DNA of 59,065 nt from JAAZBW01 sp035647855 (GTDB taxonomy: Bacteria > Actinomycetota > Actinomycetes > Actinomycetales > Actinomycetaceae): assembly GCA_035647855.1 (NCBI GenBank), contig DASRMP010000002.1, forward strand, positions 1 through 59,065. Direction: 5' to 3'. Below the pieces are notes generated by a model that did not search any database, was not told where the DNA came from, and saw nothing but the letters and a program-made list of their open reading frames with translations. This document shows positions 25,193 through 33,858 of this stretch, piece by piece. The first letter of the stretch is position 1; the number at the start of each line of letters is the position of its first letter. Both the position numbers and the translations under genes were made by a program.

Positions 25193-25948
25193 ATGGCTCC
25201 CAAACGCGCGTGGCCGCGCCTCATCGCCCACCGCGGCATGAGTTCCCTCGCCCCGGAGAACACGCTGGCCGCCTTCCGGCTGTGCGCCGAGTACGGCGTC
25301 ACACGGTTCGAACTGGACGTGGACCTGTTGCTGGACGGGTCCGTGATCGTGTTGCACGATTCCACGTTGGACCGCACCACTGACCGCACTGGGCCGTACA
25401 CCGAACTCACCCGCGAGGATCTCGCTGAGATCGACGCGGGATCGTGGTTCTCGGCCACGTTCGCGGGCGAGCCGATTCCCACGCTCGATCAGGTGGTCGA
25501 CCTGATGAACGAGGCCGGCCTGGATGCCAACGTCGAACTCAAGGCGCGTCCCGTCCGCGCGGACCACCAGCGCGCGCTGGTGACGGCGGTGGCTCGCGAA
25601 CTGGAACGGCTCAATTCGGGGCGGGACGTCCTGATCTCGTCGTTCAGCCCGCTGGCGCTGGCCGAGTACCGGCGCATCGTGCCGGACGCTCGCCTGGCCT
25701 GCATTTTCGATAGCAGGCGAATGGACGGCCTGTGGCATTCCACTGCCACCATGCTCGGCGCTGCCGCCCTGCACCCCTCGAATGCGAAAGTCACCCGGAG
25801 ATCGGTCAAGGACTTCCGCCGAGCAGGCTACGACGTCAACGTCTGGACAGTGAACGACGTCGAGCGCGCCAAGGAACTCGCCAGGTGGGGTGTAACGGGC
25901 GTGTTCACGGATCGCGCGCAGGATTTCCCGGAGGACTGGCGCTCCTGA
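25193..25948 (+). CDS. Glycerophosphodiester phosphodiesterase family protein
   Basis: The product should hydrolyse deacylated phospholipids to glycerol-3-phosphate and an alcohol. The 251-residue TIM barrel has the family residues LIAHRGMSSLAPENT (10-24, H13, R14), FELDVDLLLDG with E40 and D42, HDSTLDRTT with H55, and a late VNVWTVNDVERAKEL segment. No signal peptide is visible, so it is probably cytosolic, like UgpQ rather than secreted GlpQ. It is monocistronic and followed by repeat island 3. Confidence 0.92.
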   Translation: MAPKRAWPRLIAHRGMSSLAPENTLAAFRLCAEYGVTRFELDVDLLLDGSVIVLHDSTLDRTTDRTGPYTELTREDLAEIDAGSWFSATFAGEPIPTLDQVVDLMNEAGLDANVELKARPVRADHQRALVTAVARELERLNSGRDVLISSFSPLALAEYRRIVPDARLACIFDSRRMDGLWHSTATMLGAAALHPSNAKVTRRSVKDFRRAGYDVNVWTVNDVERAKELARWGVTGVFTDRAQDFPEDWRS

Positions 25949-25989
25949 GCGTGAGGATGGGCGGCCTTTCGCCATGTTCTCGACGCCGC

Positions 25990-26125
25990 GGCGCACGATC
26001 GTCACATCAGGGCGCGCGATCGTCACACGTGGCTCCCTGTGGGCGCACGATCGTCACACGATGGCGGGCGTCCGTCACGATGGCGCAGTGACGTCACCGC
26101 GCCATCGTGACGTTCGTGCGCCCTC
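25990..26125. repeat. Class I repeats, island 3
   Basis: Units start at 25990, 26011, 26042 and 26063 (the last degenerate). A palindrome follows at 26073-26112 with one mismatched pair (26087/26098), then an inverted unit at 26108-26125. The order (direct units, palindrome, inverted unit) is that of islands 1 and 2. It lies between convergent genes. Confidence 0.88.
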
Positions 26126-26127
26126 AC

Positions 26128-26165
26128 GACCAGTGCGGAGCAAGACCAGTGCGGAGCAAGACCAG
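26128..26165. repeat. 16-bp tandem repeat
   Basis: GACCAGTGCGGAGCAA occurs at 26128-26143 and 26144-26159 with a partial third copy. The rest of the gap to the transporter stop at 26347 holds nothing recognisable. Confidence 0.75.
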
Positions 26166-26346
26166 GGCGCTGCGTAACCTCGCACCGCCTTGAAGCCCCC
26201 AATCCGGGCCGAGAGAGAGATGCAGGAGCCGGCGAACCAGCGGAGTCCGCGGAAGCCGGCGAGCAGACCGGGTCCACGGGCGCCGGCGAGGGCACGAACC
26301 GCCCTCGGATCCCCTCCCGGCAGAGACGGACCGATGTCCAAGGCCC

Positions 26347-27906
26347 TCAGAACGGCCAGATGAGCGGCACCAGGCCGATCCCCACCAGCGCGTAGAGGGC
26401 CAGCAATACCCCGCCCATCTTCCAGTAGTCACCGAACCGGTAGCCGGCCGCCTCCATCACCACGAGGTTCGCCGGCGTGGCGATCGGGGTGAGAAGCGCG
26501 GCCGCGGCGAACACCAGGATCGCCATGAGGACCGGCATGGGCGAGACGCCCATCTGTGCTGCGGCGGCGAGTCCCACGGGGACCACGATGAAAGCGGTGG
26601 CCATGTTGCTGATGAGCTGGCCGAGCACCACGGTGACCACGAACAGACCGGCCAACAGAGCGTATGGACCGGCGTCCCCCACGATCTCCACGAGGCCGTC
26701 TGCGAGGAGAGCCGCCGCGCCGCTCTTCTCCATCGCCGTCGAGAGGGGCATGAGGCCACCCACCAGGATCACGGTGGTCCAGCCGATTCCCTCGTACACC
26801 TGTTGCACGCTGAGCACCCGCGTGACGATTACGGCCAGCGCTGCGAGCAGGCCGGCGATTGCGGCCGGAACGATGTTCCCGGCCAGCAGAATGACCATGA
26901 TGCCGAGGATCGAGAGCGTGATCCTGGCTCCAGGGCCGAGTGGCACAGCTTGGCGGCGCACCTTCTCGGGATCGTCGACCACCAGAATGTTGGGGTCTTG
27001 GGCGGCCCAATTCAGGTCATCCCACGCGCCGCGGAAGAGCACCGTGTCCCCCACATGGAGGGCGTGGACTCCGTATTTGGTCTGGCCGCGGTGTTCCACG
27101 GCGACCACCACGAGCTTGCCGCTGTCCGTCCTCATACCAGGGTGGACCTGCTCGCCCACGAACTGCGATCGGGGCGGTATCTGGGCCTCCAGCAGCCCGT
27201 CGGCCCGGGTGAGCAGACCCTCCGGGTTCCCGATCCGGTATTGCTTCGAGAGCACGTGGGAGTGCGCACCGAGGTCCCGGAGAGAGCGCCGGGGCGTGCG
27301 GTGCGGTATGAGCGCCGGGCCGAACAAGACCACAAGCGCAATCGTGCCGAGCACGAGCGCCACCCCGAGAACGGAAATCGTGAACAGCCCCAACTGTGTA
27401 CCGGTGGCCTCCTCCACGTAGTCAGCGATGACGAGGTTCACGGGCGAGCCGGTCAGCATCAGGAGGGAGCCGGCGTGGGCGCCGAAGGCGAGGGGGAGCA
27501 GCAGTTCAGAAGGCGAGCGCTTGGCGCGGATCGCCATCATCACCACCACCGGTGTCAGCGCCGCCACGGAGCCGTTGGGCGTGATGACGGCAGTCGTCAG
27601 GGCCACCATTGCCATGATCACCACGAGCAGCCGCGTCCGGGACTCGCCTGCCGCGCGGAGCGCGAGTTCCCCAACCCAGGCGGTCACTCCGGTCGCATCG
27701 AGCGCCTCGCTCACCACGAACAGGGAGGCGATGAAGATGATGGTCGGATCACCGAATGACTCGAACGCCTCCCCCAGATCAAGGACCCCGGTTGCCCAGA
27801 GCGCCACTGGCACGCTGAGGGCCACCGCCATCACGGGGAGCCGGTCCACGACGAAGATGACCACCACCAAGGCAAGGATGACGAGCGTGATGGCCGCTGA
27901 GCTCAT
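26347..27906 (-). CDS. SLC13/DASS-like anion permease with central RCK-C (TrkA-C) domain
   Basis: This 519-residue integral membrane protein resembles the SLC13 family of sodium-coupled sulfate/dicarboxylate transporters. Two hydrophobic halves of about five or six segments each (about 5-200 and 335-519) flank a soluble stretch (about 215-310). That stretch has the TrkA-C/RCK-C look (GLLEAQIPPRSQFVGEQV, then VVAVEHRG). The halves carry the paired motifs TPNGSVAALTPVV and LTGSPVNLVIA in the first, and MATAFIVVPVGLA and TPIATPANLVVM in the second. The substrate cannot be told from sequence. It is monocistronic and divergent from pepA. Confidence 0.85.
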   Translation of the reverse strand: MSSAAITLVILALVVVIFVVDRLPVMAVALSVPVALWATGVLDLGEAFESFGDPTIIFIASLFVVSEALDATGVTAWVGELALRAAGESRTRLLVVIMAMVALTTAVITPNGSVAALTPVVVMMAIRAKRSPSELLLPLAFGAHAGSLLMLTGSPVNLVIADYVEEATGTQLGLFTISVLGVALVLGTIALVVLFGPALIPHRTPRRSLRDLGAHSHVLSKQYRIGNPEGLLTRADGLLEAQIPPRSQFVGEQVHPGMRTDSGKLVVVAVEHRGQTKYGVHALHVGDTVLFRGAWDDLNWAAQDPNILVVDDPEKVRRQAVPLGPGARITLSILGIMVILLAGNIVPAAIAGLLAALAVIVTRVLSVQQVYEGIGWTTVILVGGLMPLSTAMEKSGAAALLADGLVEIVGDAGPYALLAGLFVVTVVLGQLISNMATAFIVVPVGLAAAAQMGVSPMPVLMAILVFAAAALLTPIATPANLVVMEAAGYRFGDYWKMGGVLLALYALVGIGLVPLIWPF

Positions 27907-27971
27907 GTGGTTTCTCCTTGACGCCGGATGCGCGCGGTGGCGCTGCAGGGCCCAATGTGTCCGCCCTTCGC

Positions 27972-28007
27972 GCTGCCGGCATCACCCCGCCGGGTGATGT
28001 CGGCAGC
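27972..28007. promoter_or_regulatory. 15-bp inverted repeat in the transporter/pepA divergent region
   Basis: GCTGCCGGCATCACC (27972-27986) pairs with 27993-28007 except for one G-T position, across a 6-base loop. It lies 66 bases upstream of the transporter ATG and 111 bases upstream of pepA. It could be an operator or a 5' UTR hairpin. Confidence 0.4.
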
Positions 28008-28117
28008 CTACCGACCCCGATACCGTGGCGTCCTATGGCCGAATCACCTCGGCGGAATCGCCTCGGCCGAATAGTCTCGCCTGAATAGTCGAGAGCACCG
28101 ACGTCCAAGGAGTCCCC

Positions 28118-29608
28118 ATGACCCATGCCGCCCCCTACCCGCCCTTCGCGCTACCTGAACGCAGGCTGTCGTTGGCCGTTGCCGAGTCCGTCTCGCCGGA
28201 AATCGGTGCCGCAGGCCACATCGTCTTCGACGGCGAGGACCTGCCCGCCGGCGCCGGAATCAGCCTGGAGCGTGCCGAGGCACTCGGCTTCACCGCGAAG
28301 CGCGACACCTCTCTTGTGCTGCCCACCGCAGAAGGGCCGGTCTCGGTTTTCCTCGGCGGCGGTGCCCGCGGCAAGTTCTCGCTCGACACGGTTCGCGACG
28401 CCGCCGCCGTTCTCGCACGGGCCGTCCCGCTTCCCGATCTCGCCATGGTGCTTCCGGAGAGCTTCGACGACGTCGCCGCCTCCGCCGCCGCGGTGGAAGG
28501 TGCTGCCCTTGCGCGCTACGCGTACCGGATCGGCAAGGAAGACCCGAAGGCGTCCATCTCCTCTCTCACGCTCATCGCAGCACCCGAGCGGCACTCGGCG
28601 ATCGAGGAGGGCATGGCACGGGGCGCGGTGATCGTCCGGGGCACAAAACTCGCCCGCGACCTCGCAGGTACGCCCGGCGGCATCCTGACCGCGCCCAAGC
28701 TGGGCGAGGTGGCAACCGAACACGGCGCCGCCGCGGGACTCGAGGTCACGGTGACAGAGGAGGCCGAACTCGTCGAGATGGGCTGCGGCGGCCTGCTCGG
28801 GGTCAACCTGGGCAGCGAGCACCCTCCCGTCATGGTCAAGCTCGTCTACCGCCCGGCGGGCGAACCGATCGGTCGACTCACTCTCGTGGGCAAGGGCATC
28901 ATGTACGACGCCGGCGGCCTCGCCCTGAAGCCCGGTGACGAGATGCACGCCACCATGAAGAACGACATGACCGGCGCAGCCGCGATCCTCGGCGCGATGA
29001 CCACGCTCGGCGAACTCGGCTGCACCAGTCAGGTGACCGGCTACCTCATGTGCACTGACAACCTCCCGGACGCCACCTCGATGAAGATGGGCGACGTGAT
29101 CGTGATGCGCGGCGGCAAGACCGTGGAAGTCATGAACACGGACGCGGAGGGACGCCTCGTCATGGCGGATGCGCTGGTGCTCGCGAACGAGGAGCCGGTT
29201 GACGCGATCGTGGACATCGCCACCCTCACGGGCGCCGCGATGCGGGCGCTCGGAACGGACATCGCCGCTGTCATCGGCAACAACGAGGCGATGGTCGAGC
29301 AGGTGAAGGCCTCTGCCAAGAACACCGACGAGCCGGTGTGGGAACTCCCCCTCGCCCGCGGCTACCGCAGCGAACTCGACTCCGAGATCGCGGACCTGCG
29401 CAACGTCGGAGGCGTGAACGCCGGATCGATCACCGCCGCGTTGTTCCTCGAGGAGTTCGTGGGCGAGACCCCGTGGGCGCACATCGACATCGCCGGGACC
29501 GCCCAGTCGGGCAGCGCGAAGAAGTGGCGCAACAAGGGCACCACCGGGTTCGGAACCCGTCTCCTCATCGACCTCGCCCTCAACTTCCGCAAGGTGAAGG
29601 AGTCATAG
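28118..29608 (+). CDS. pepA: M17 leucyl aminopeptidase
   Basis: This dinuclear-metal cytosolic aminopeptidase releases N-terminal residues from peptides. The 496-residue length is typical. The C-terminal catalytic half has GKGIMYDAGGLALKP (Lys and Asp ligands), MKNDMTGAAAI (Asp ligand) and the family signature NTDAEGRLVMADAL (Asp, Glu and the catalytic Arg). An N-terminal macrodomain-like region (1-170) precedes it. It is translated just ahead of an AbgT-family transporter (2-base gap), which suggests uptake of a peptide-like amide followed by hydrolysis. Confidence 0.93.
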   Translation: MTHAAPYPPFALPERRLSLAVAESVSPEIGAAGHIVFDGEDLPAGAGISLERAEALGFTAKRDTSLVLPTAEGPVSVFLGGGARGKFSLDTVRDAAAVLARAVPLPDLAMVLPESFDDVAASAAAVEGAALARYAYRIGKEDPKASISSLTLIAAPERHSAIEEGMARGAVIVRGTKLARDLAGTPGGILTAPKLGEVATEHGAAAGLEVTVTEEAELVEMGCGGLLGVNLGSEHPPVMVKLVYRPAGEPIGRLTLVGKGIMYDAGGLALKPGDEMHATMKNDMTGAAAILGAMTTLGELGCTSQVTGYLMCTDNLPDATSMKMGDVIVMRGGKTVEVMNTDAEGRLVMADALVLANEEPVDAIVDIATLTGAAMRALGTDIAAVIGNNEAMVEQVKASAKNTDEPVWELPLARGYRSELDSEIADLRNVGGVNAGSITAALFLEEFVGETPWAHIDIAGTAQSGSAKKWRNKGTTGFGTRLLIDLALNFRKVKES

Positions 29609-29610
29609 CA

Positions 29611-31254
29611 ATGGCACAGACAGCGAAGGCATCGCCGGAGGCGGAGCGCGGGTTCCTCGCCTGGATCGAGAAGGTGGGCAACAAGGTCCCCCATCCCACT
29701 CTCATGTTCCTCTATCTGATCATTGCCGTGATCGTGCTTTCCTGGGTGGGCGAACTCGCGGGAGTGAGCATCACCGAGGAGATCGCTGTTCCCGTCTCCG
29801 GCGGAGAAGTCCAGTACGACTACTACGAGGACACCACCCAGCCCGGAACCATCAGCCCTTCGCCGCCGTATGACCAGGAGTGGGAGATTGTCGAGGAGAC
29901 GGTCGCGATCGAATCTCTCATCTCTGTGGAGGGAATCCGCTTCGTCTTCTCCTCGTTCGTGTCCAACTTCGCCGGATTCGGCGTGGTCGCGGTGGTCTTC
30001 ATCGCCATGATGGGCGCCGGCGTGGCCGAGGAGTCCGGGCTGCTCGGCTCGCTCATCCGCAAGATGGTGGGAGCCCTCCCGCCGTGGGCGCTCAGCTTCG
30101 GCCTGATCCTGACGGGCGTGCTCTCTTCGGTGGCCTCCGATGCCGGCTATCTGATCCTGATCCCGCTCGCCGCCGCGGCATTCGCCAGCGTGGGACGCCA
30201 CCCGCTCGCGGGCCTGGCGTCAGGGTTCGCCGGAGTGGCAACCATCTTCATGGTGAATGTCATCTTCACGCCCACGGACGCGATGATCACCGAGATCGCG
30301 AACGAGTCAATCGCCGTCGCGGGCGGTGAACCGATCACGATCGTGGCGAACTACTGGTTCATGATCGCCTCCTCGCTGATCCTCGCCCTGGTGGCGGCGA
30401 TCGTCACCGAGCGGATCGTTGAGCCCCGACTGGGACCGTGGACCCCGGAGCCCGGCAAGCTCGGGTCCGCCGCCGTCGCCGAGATCTCGCCCGAGGCCGA
30501 CAAGAAGGGCTCGAAGTACGCCCTCTGGGCCTTCCTGGCGGTCATCGTGATCGTGGTCCTCGCAACCGCGCCTCCGGGAGCGCCGCTCCGCGATGCCGAG
30601 ACGGGTGACATCATCGGCGCCACGCCGTTCATGGACTCGCTGCTCTTCATCATCATGCTGATGTTCCTGATCTCGGGAATTGCCTACGGCAAGGGCGCCG
30701 GCACAATGAGGACGAGCAAAGAGGTCATCGCGGCCATCACCAAGACGTTCGCGGGCCTGGGCGGCATGGTGCTGATGCTGCTGATGATCGCCCAGTTCAT
30801 CGCCTACTTCAACTGGTCCAAGATGCCGATGGTGATCGCCGGCTCGCTGGCGGGACTGCTGGAGCGTGCCAACATCGGCCCGGTCCCGCTTCTGCTGCTC
30901 TTCATGGTGGTGATCCTGCTGCTTGATTTCCTCATGCCAGGCGCGTTGCCGAAGTGGGCGATCTTCGCACCGATCTTCGTTCCACTGTTCATCCAACTCG
31001 GCGTGGCACCTCAGACGCTGCTGGCCGCCTACCGGGTCGCCGACTCGCCGGTGAACGCTCTGACGCCGCTCATGGTCTATCTGCCCTTCATCGTGACGAT
31101 CGCGCAGCAGTACGTGAAGAAGTCGGGGATCGGGACGGTCATCGCGCTGATGCTCCCCTATTCCGTGGCGATCTTCGTGGTGTGGACCGTGATGTTCGTG
31201 GTGTGGTTCCTGCTCGGAATACCGCTCGGTCCGGGCTACTCGCCGTTTGCGTAG
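29611..31254 (+). CDS. AbgT-family transporter
   Basis: This 547-residue membrane protein of the AbgT family (p-aminobenzoyl-glutamate uptake in E. coli; drug efflux in MtrF) has an N-terminal HPTLMFLYLIIAVIVLSW segment and a periplasmic-looking acidic loop (about 50-100). About nine to eleven further hydrophobic segments follow, with DAGYLILIPLAAAAFA and a late QTLLAAYRVADSPVNALTPLMVYLPF hairpin typical of the family. The ATG at 29611 comes two bases after the pepA stop, so the two are an operon. The physiological substrate may be a dipeptide or folate-breakdown amide split by PepA; this is inference from context. Confidence 0.9.
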   Translation: MAQTAKASPEAERGFLAWIEKVGNKVPHPTLMFLYLIIAVIVLSWVGELAGVSITEEIAVPVSGGEVQYDYYEDTTQPGTISPSPPYDQEWEIVEETVAIESLISVEGIRFVFSSFVSNFAGFGVVAVVFIAMMGAGVAEESGLLGSLIRKMVGALPPWALSFGLILTGVLSSVASDAGYLILIPLAAAAFASVGRHPLAGLASGFAGVATIFMVNVIFTPTDAMITEIANESIAVAGGEPITIVANYWFMIASSLILALVAAIVTERIVEPRLGPWTPEPGKLGSAAVAEISPEADKKGSKYALWAFLAVIVIVVLATAPPGAPLRDAETGDIIGATPFMDSLLFIIMLMFLISGIAYGKGAGTMRTSKEVIAAITKTFAGLGGMVLMLLMIAQFIAYFNWSKMPMVIAGSLAGLLERANIGPVPLLLLFMVVILLLDFLMPGALPKWAIFAPIFVPLFIQLGVAPQTLLAAYRVADSPVNALTPLMVYLPFIVTIAQQYVKKSGIGTVIALMLPYSVAIFVVWTVMFVVWFLLGIPLGPGYSPFA

Positions 31255-31256
31255 CG

Positions 31257-31282
31257 GCGCGGCGTTCGGCTCACGCCGGCGC
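31257..31282. terminator. Hairpin between convergent genes
   Basis: GCGCGGCGT (31257-31265) pairs with 31273-31282 with one bulged G across a 7-base loop. It fills the 30-base gap between the AbgT stop and the stop of the P-type-ATPase-like gene, and may end both transcripts. There is no T-tract. Confidence 0.4.
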
Positions 31283-31284
31283 GA

Positions 31285-33714
31285 TCATTCGACGCGCGGC
31301 CAGATCCTCCAGATACCGAGCAACGCCAGCGCCCACAATCCCACGGCCCCGGCGACCACCAGGTAGTCGCCGGGGTGCGGGAGCATACTCGCCTGAAACC
31401 AGTCAAGGCCCTTGGGCGCATAGGGCACGAAGGTGCCGAGGACCGCGAGGATGCCCGCCATCGCGACGGTGTTCCACCGCCGTTTGCCATCAACCAGGAC
31501 CGGCGGCTGGATGATCACGGCCAGCGTGAGCCCGCAGTACAGGAGGGTGTAGGTGACAGCCATCTGGGCCGTGGCCACGCTTCCCGTACGGTTCAGGAAG
31601 TACAGGTAGATCAGGAAAGCGGCGGCGGCAAGGAGCACCCCCGCGGGCGCGACAAAACGGGCGAGGATGCGCCGGTAGTCGGCGCTCTCGATCCGGCCCG
31701 TCCTCGCCCACAGCGGCATCAGAATTGACGGAATGGTGATGGCGAGGATGGAGATGATCGAGCCGTGCCCGCCCCGATAGGGGAATCCGACGCCGAACAA
31801 CCGCACCCCGAGAATGAGCAGGGCGGAGCAGATCACGAGCGTGAGGTTGAGCTTCAGCAGGTCGAGCAGCCCACGGACCATCGACTGCCCTTCGTGCAGC
31901 GCCTTCAGGAGCACGGCCGGCGACTGGTCCAGAACAACGATGTCCGCCTGGCTCAGGGCCGCCTGCGTACTTGACGGGTGAACCACCGCAATGTCGGCTC
32001 CCTGCAGCGCGGGCAGGTCCGTCAGACCGTCCCCGACGACGGTCACATGTTTCCCGCCCGCACGCAGGACGCGCACCACCTCCGCCACCTGTTCCGGCCG
32101 GAGCCCACCGAAGAGGCGGTACTTGGCGACCAGTTCCGGCCACTCCTCGCGCGGCACGCTCTCCAGGGTCTCGCGGGACAGGCCGCCCTCGGCGAGCAAC
32201 TGCTGTTCATCATCCGTCGTCAACCCGGACTGGTGGAGCAGCGCGATCACCTCCTCGGGCTCCCCGGCGGAGAAGACCTTGATGCGCACCCCGGAGGCCA
32301 CGAACTCACGGATCACCTCCATCGCCTCCGAGTGCAGGCGCCGGCGAGCAGACACGACGCACAGCGGCACCAGGCCGTCAGGCAGCCGCATCTCGACGGC
32401 GTCCGGAACGGCCCGGTCCAGGGGTCCCCAGGCGAGCACCAAGACCTCGGTGGCGACGTCGTCGTCCGAAGCGGTGGCACGGCCGAGGTCGCTGATCACG
32501 GCGTCGAGCGCGGCCGCCCCCGGCTCTCTGAGATGCGGGACGAGCACGCGAGGCGAGGCGAGGACGTAGAGGCCGGAGTCGTCGTCGAAGGCGATGGCCA
32601 GCCAGCCCAGATTCGCGAGCTGTGACACCTCGAGGCGGACCGTCCGCTCCTCCCCTTCGAAGGTCCGGGAGAACGCCTCGGAGAGCGGGGTCGTGACGGC
32701 GACGTTCCGGGCGATGTCGCCCAGCAACTGCCGCATCTGCGGTGGCGAGGGCCAATCGTCGTCGTCCGGGGGGCCCGGCAGCGGGGTGATCTCGGCGGCG
32801 GTGCCGGCCAGGACCTCGACGTCGGTGAAGCAGATGATGTCCGACTCGGCGAGCGACTCGACCGTGCGCGCGCTGTGCACCACCGCGCCGGCGCGGGCGA
32901 GGTCCGCGGTTCCGGTCGCATATGTGCGCACGATCATCAGATAAAGGCCCGTGGGCAGCAGGCTGAAGATGACCGGGGCGGCATCGATGAGGGCCTCGCC
33001 GGCGTCGCCCACGTCCAGGCGGAAGAATTTCGCGAGCAGGATCGCCACGAACACGATCACGACGATCAGAAGGTACAGGAGGACGCGCGCGACCAGGCGC
33101 TCGAGCGGGGTCGGTGCTGCCGCCGCCGTCGTGCGCTCGCTCATACGCGCGTGGACCAGCCTGTCGCTGCCGACCCGCTCCGCGACGTACCTCCCTCTGC
33201 CCGAGATGCAGGTGCTCCCGGCGAACACCTCGCCGCCGGCCTCGACTCGCTGCCAGCCGCGTTCGCCGGTCACCTGGGAGGCGTCGACCATAACCGCCCC
33301 ACTGCCGACCACGCGTCCGTCCACCTGGAACTGATCGCCCGGGCCGACGACGATCAGATCGCCGGGGACGATCTGATCGCTGTCGATGCTTCTGTAGTGA
33401 CCGCCACGGATGACGTTGGACCGCGGGCGCATCTCGTGTTGAAGGGCGCGGAGGCGCCGCTCGGAGAAGCTGTCCTGGACGATCCGGATGAGGATGGTCA
33501 GGAGGCCCAGTCCGAACGTGATCAGTGCGCTCAGGTTGGCGCGCATCAGAAGCTGGATGCCGATCAGGCCCAGCATGTTGAGGTGGAATATCGTGAAGAC
33601 GCTCTCCCGGCGGGCGATCTCGGCAGTCCTGGCGGGCCTGAGGTGCGTCTGATTGCTCTGACCTGCTGCCAGGCGCGCTCTCGCCTCGGCATCGGTGAGA
33701 CCGGTTACTGACAT
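31285..33714 (-). CDS. P-type ATPase-like protein lacking the phosphorylation motif (pseudo-ATPase)
   Basis: This 809-residue protein has the length and order of CtpE-like P-type ATPases: a cation-ATPase N-terminal motif GLTDAEARARL (5-15), two helices, an actuator domain with VTGER (148-152), two helices, a HAD-like cytoplasmic core, and six C-terminal helices. The defining motifs are altered. Where ICxDKTGTLT should be it reads ICFTDVEVLAG (294-304). PEGL in helix 4 is PTGL (254-257). TGES is TGER. GDGxND is GDGLTD (561-566). Without an Asp in DKTGT no aspartyl-phosphate cycle is expected, so it is probably not an ion pump. The frame is intact over 2.4 kb, implying retained function. It is downstream of and on the same strand as the ABC/FtsX pair. 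Confidence 0.85.
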   Translation of the reverse strand: MSVTGLTDAEARARLAAGQSNQTHLRPARTAEIARRESVFTIFHLNMLGLIGIQLLMRANLSALITFGLGLLTILIRIVQDSFSERRLRALQHEMRPRSNVIRGGHYRSIDSDQIVPGDLIVVGPGDQFQVDGRVVGSGAVMVDASQVTGERGWQRVEAGGEVFAGSTCISGRGRYVAERVGSDRLVHARMSERTTAAAAPTPLERLVARVLLYLLIVVIVFVAILLAKFFRLDVGDAGEALIDAAPVIFSLLPTGLYLMIVRTYATGTADLARAGAVVHSARTVESLAESDIICFTDVEVLAGTAAEITPLPGPPDDDDWPSPPQMRQLLGDIARNVAVTTPLSEAFSRTFEGEERTVRLEVSQLANLGWLAIAFDDDSGLYVLASPRVLVPHLREPGAAALDAVISDLGRATASDDDVATEVLVLAWGPLDRAVPDAVEMRLPDGLVPLCVVSARRRLHSEAMEVIREFVASGVRIKVFSAGEPEEVIALLHQSGLTTDDEQQLLAEGGLSRETLESVPREEWPELVAKYRLFGGLRPEQVAEVVRVLRAGGKHVTVVGDGLTDLPALQGADIAVVHPSSTQAALSQADIVVLDQSPAVLLKALHEGQSMVRGLLDLLKLNLTLVICSALLILGVRLFGVGFPYRGGHGSIISILAITIPSILMPLWARTGRIESADYRRILARFVAPAGVLLAAAAFLIYLYFLNRTGSVATAQMAVTYTLLYCGLTLAVIIQPPVLVDGKRRWNTVAMAGILAVLGTFVPYAPKGLDWFQASMLPHPGDYLVVAGAVGLWALALLGIWRIWPRVE

Positions 33715-33858
33715 GGGGGCCTTCCGGACCTTGGTGGCCAGACCGGAACCTCGGGTTCGTCGAGGCGGCGATCCTGCACCCGGTCAACCTTACCTGCGGA
33801 AGTCCCGCGCCAGCTGGGCATGGTCAGTATCCGTGGGTTCGCGCGGCCTGAAGCGCCG

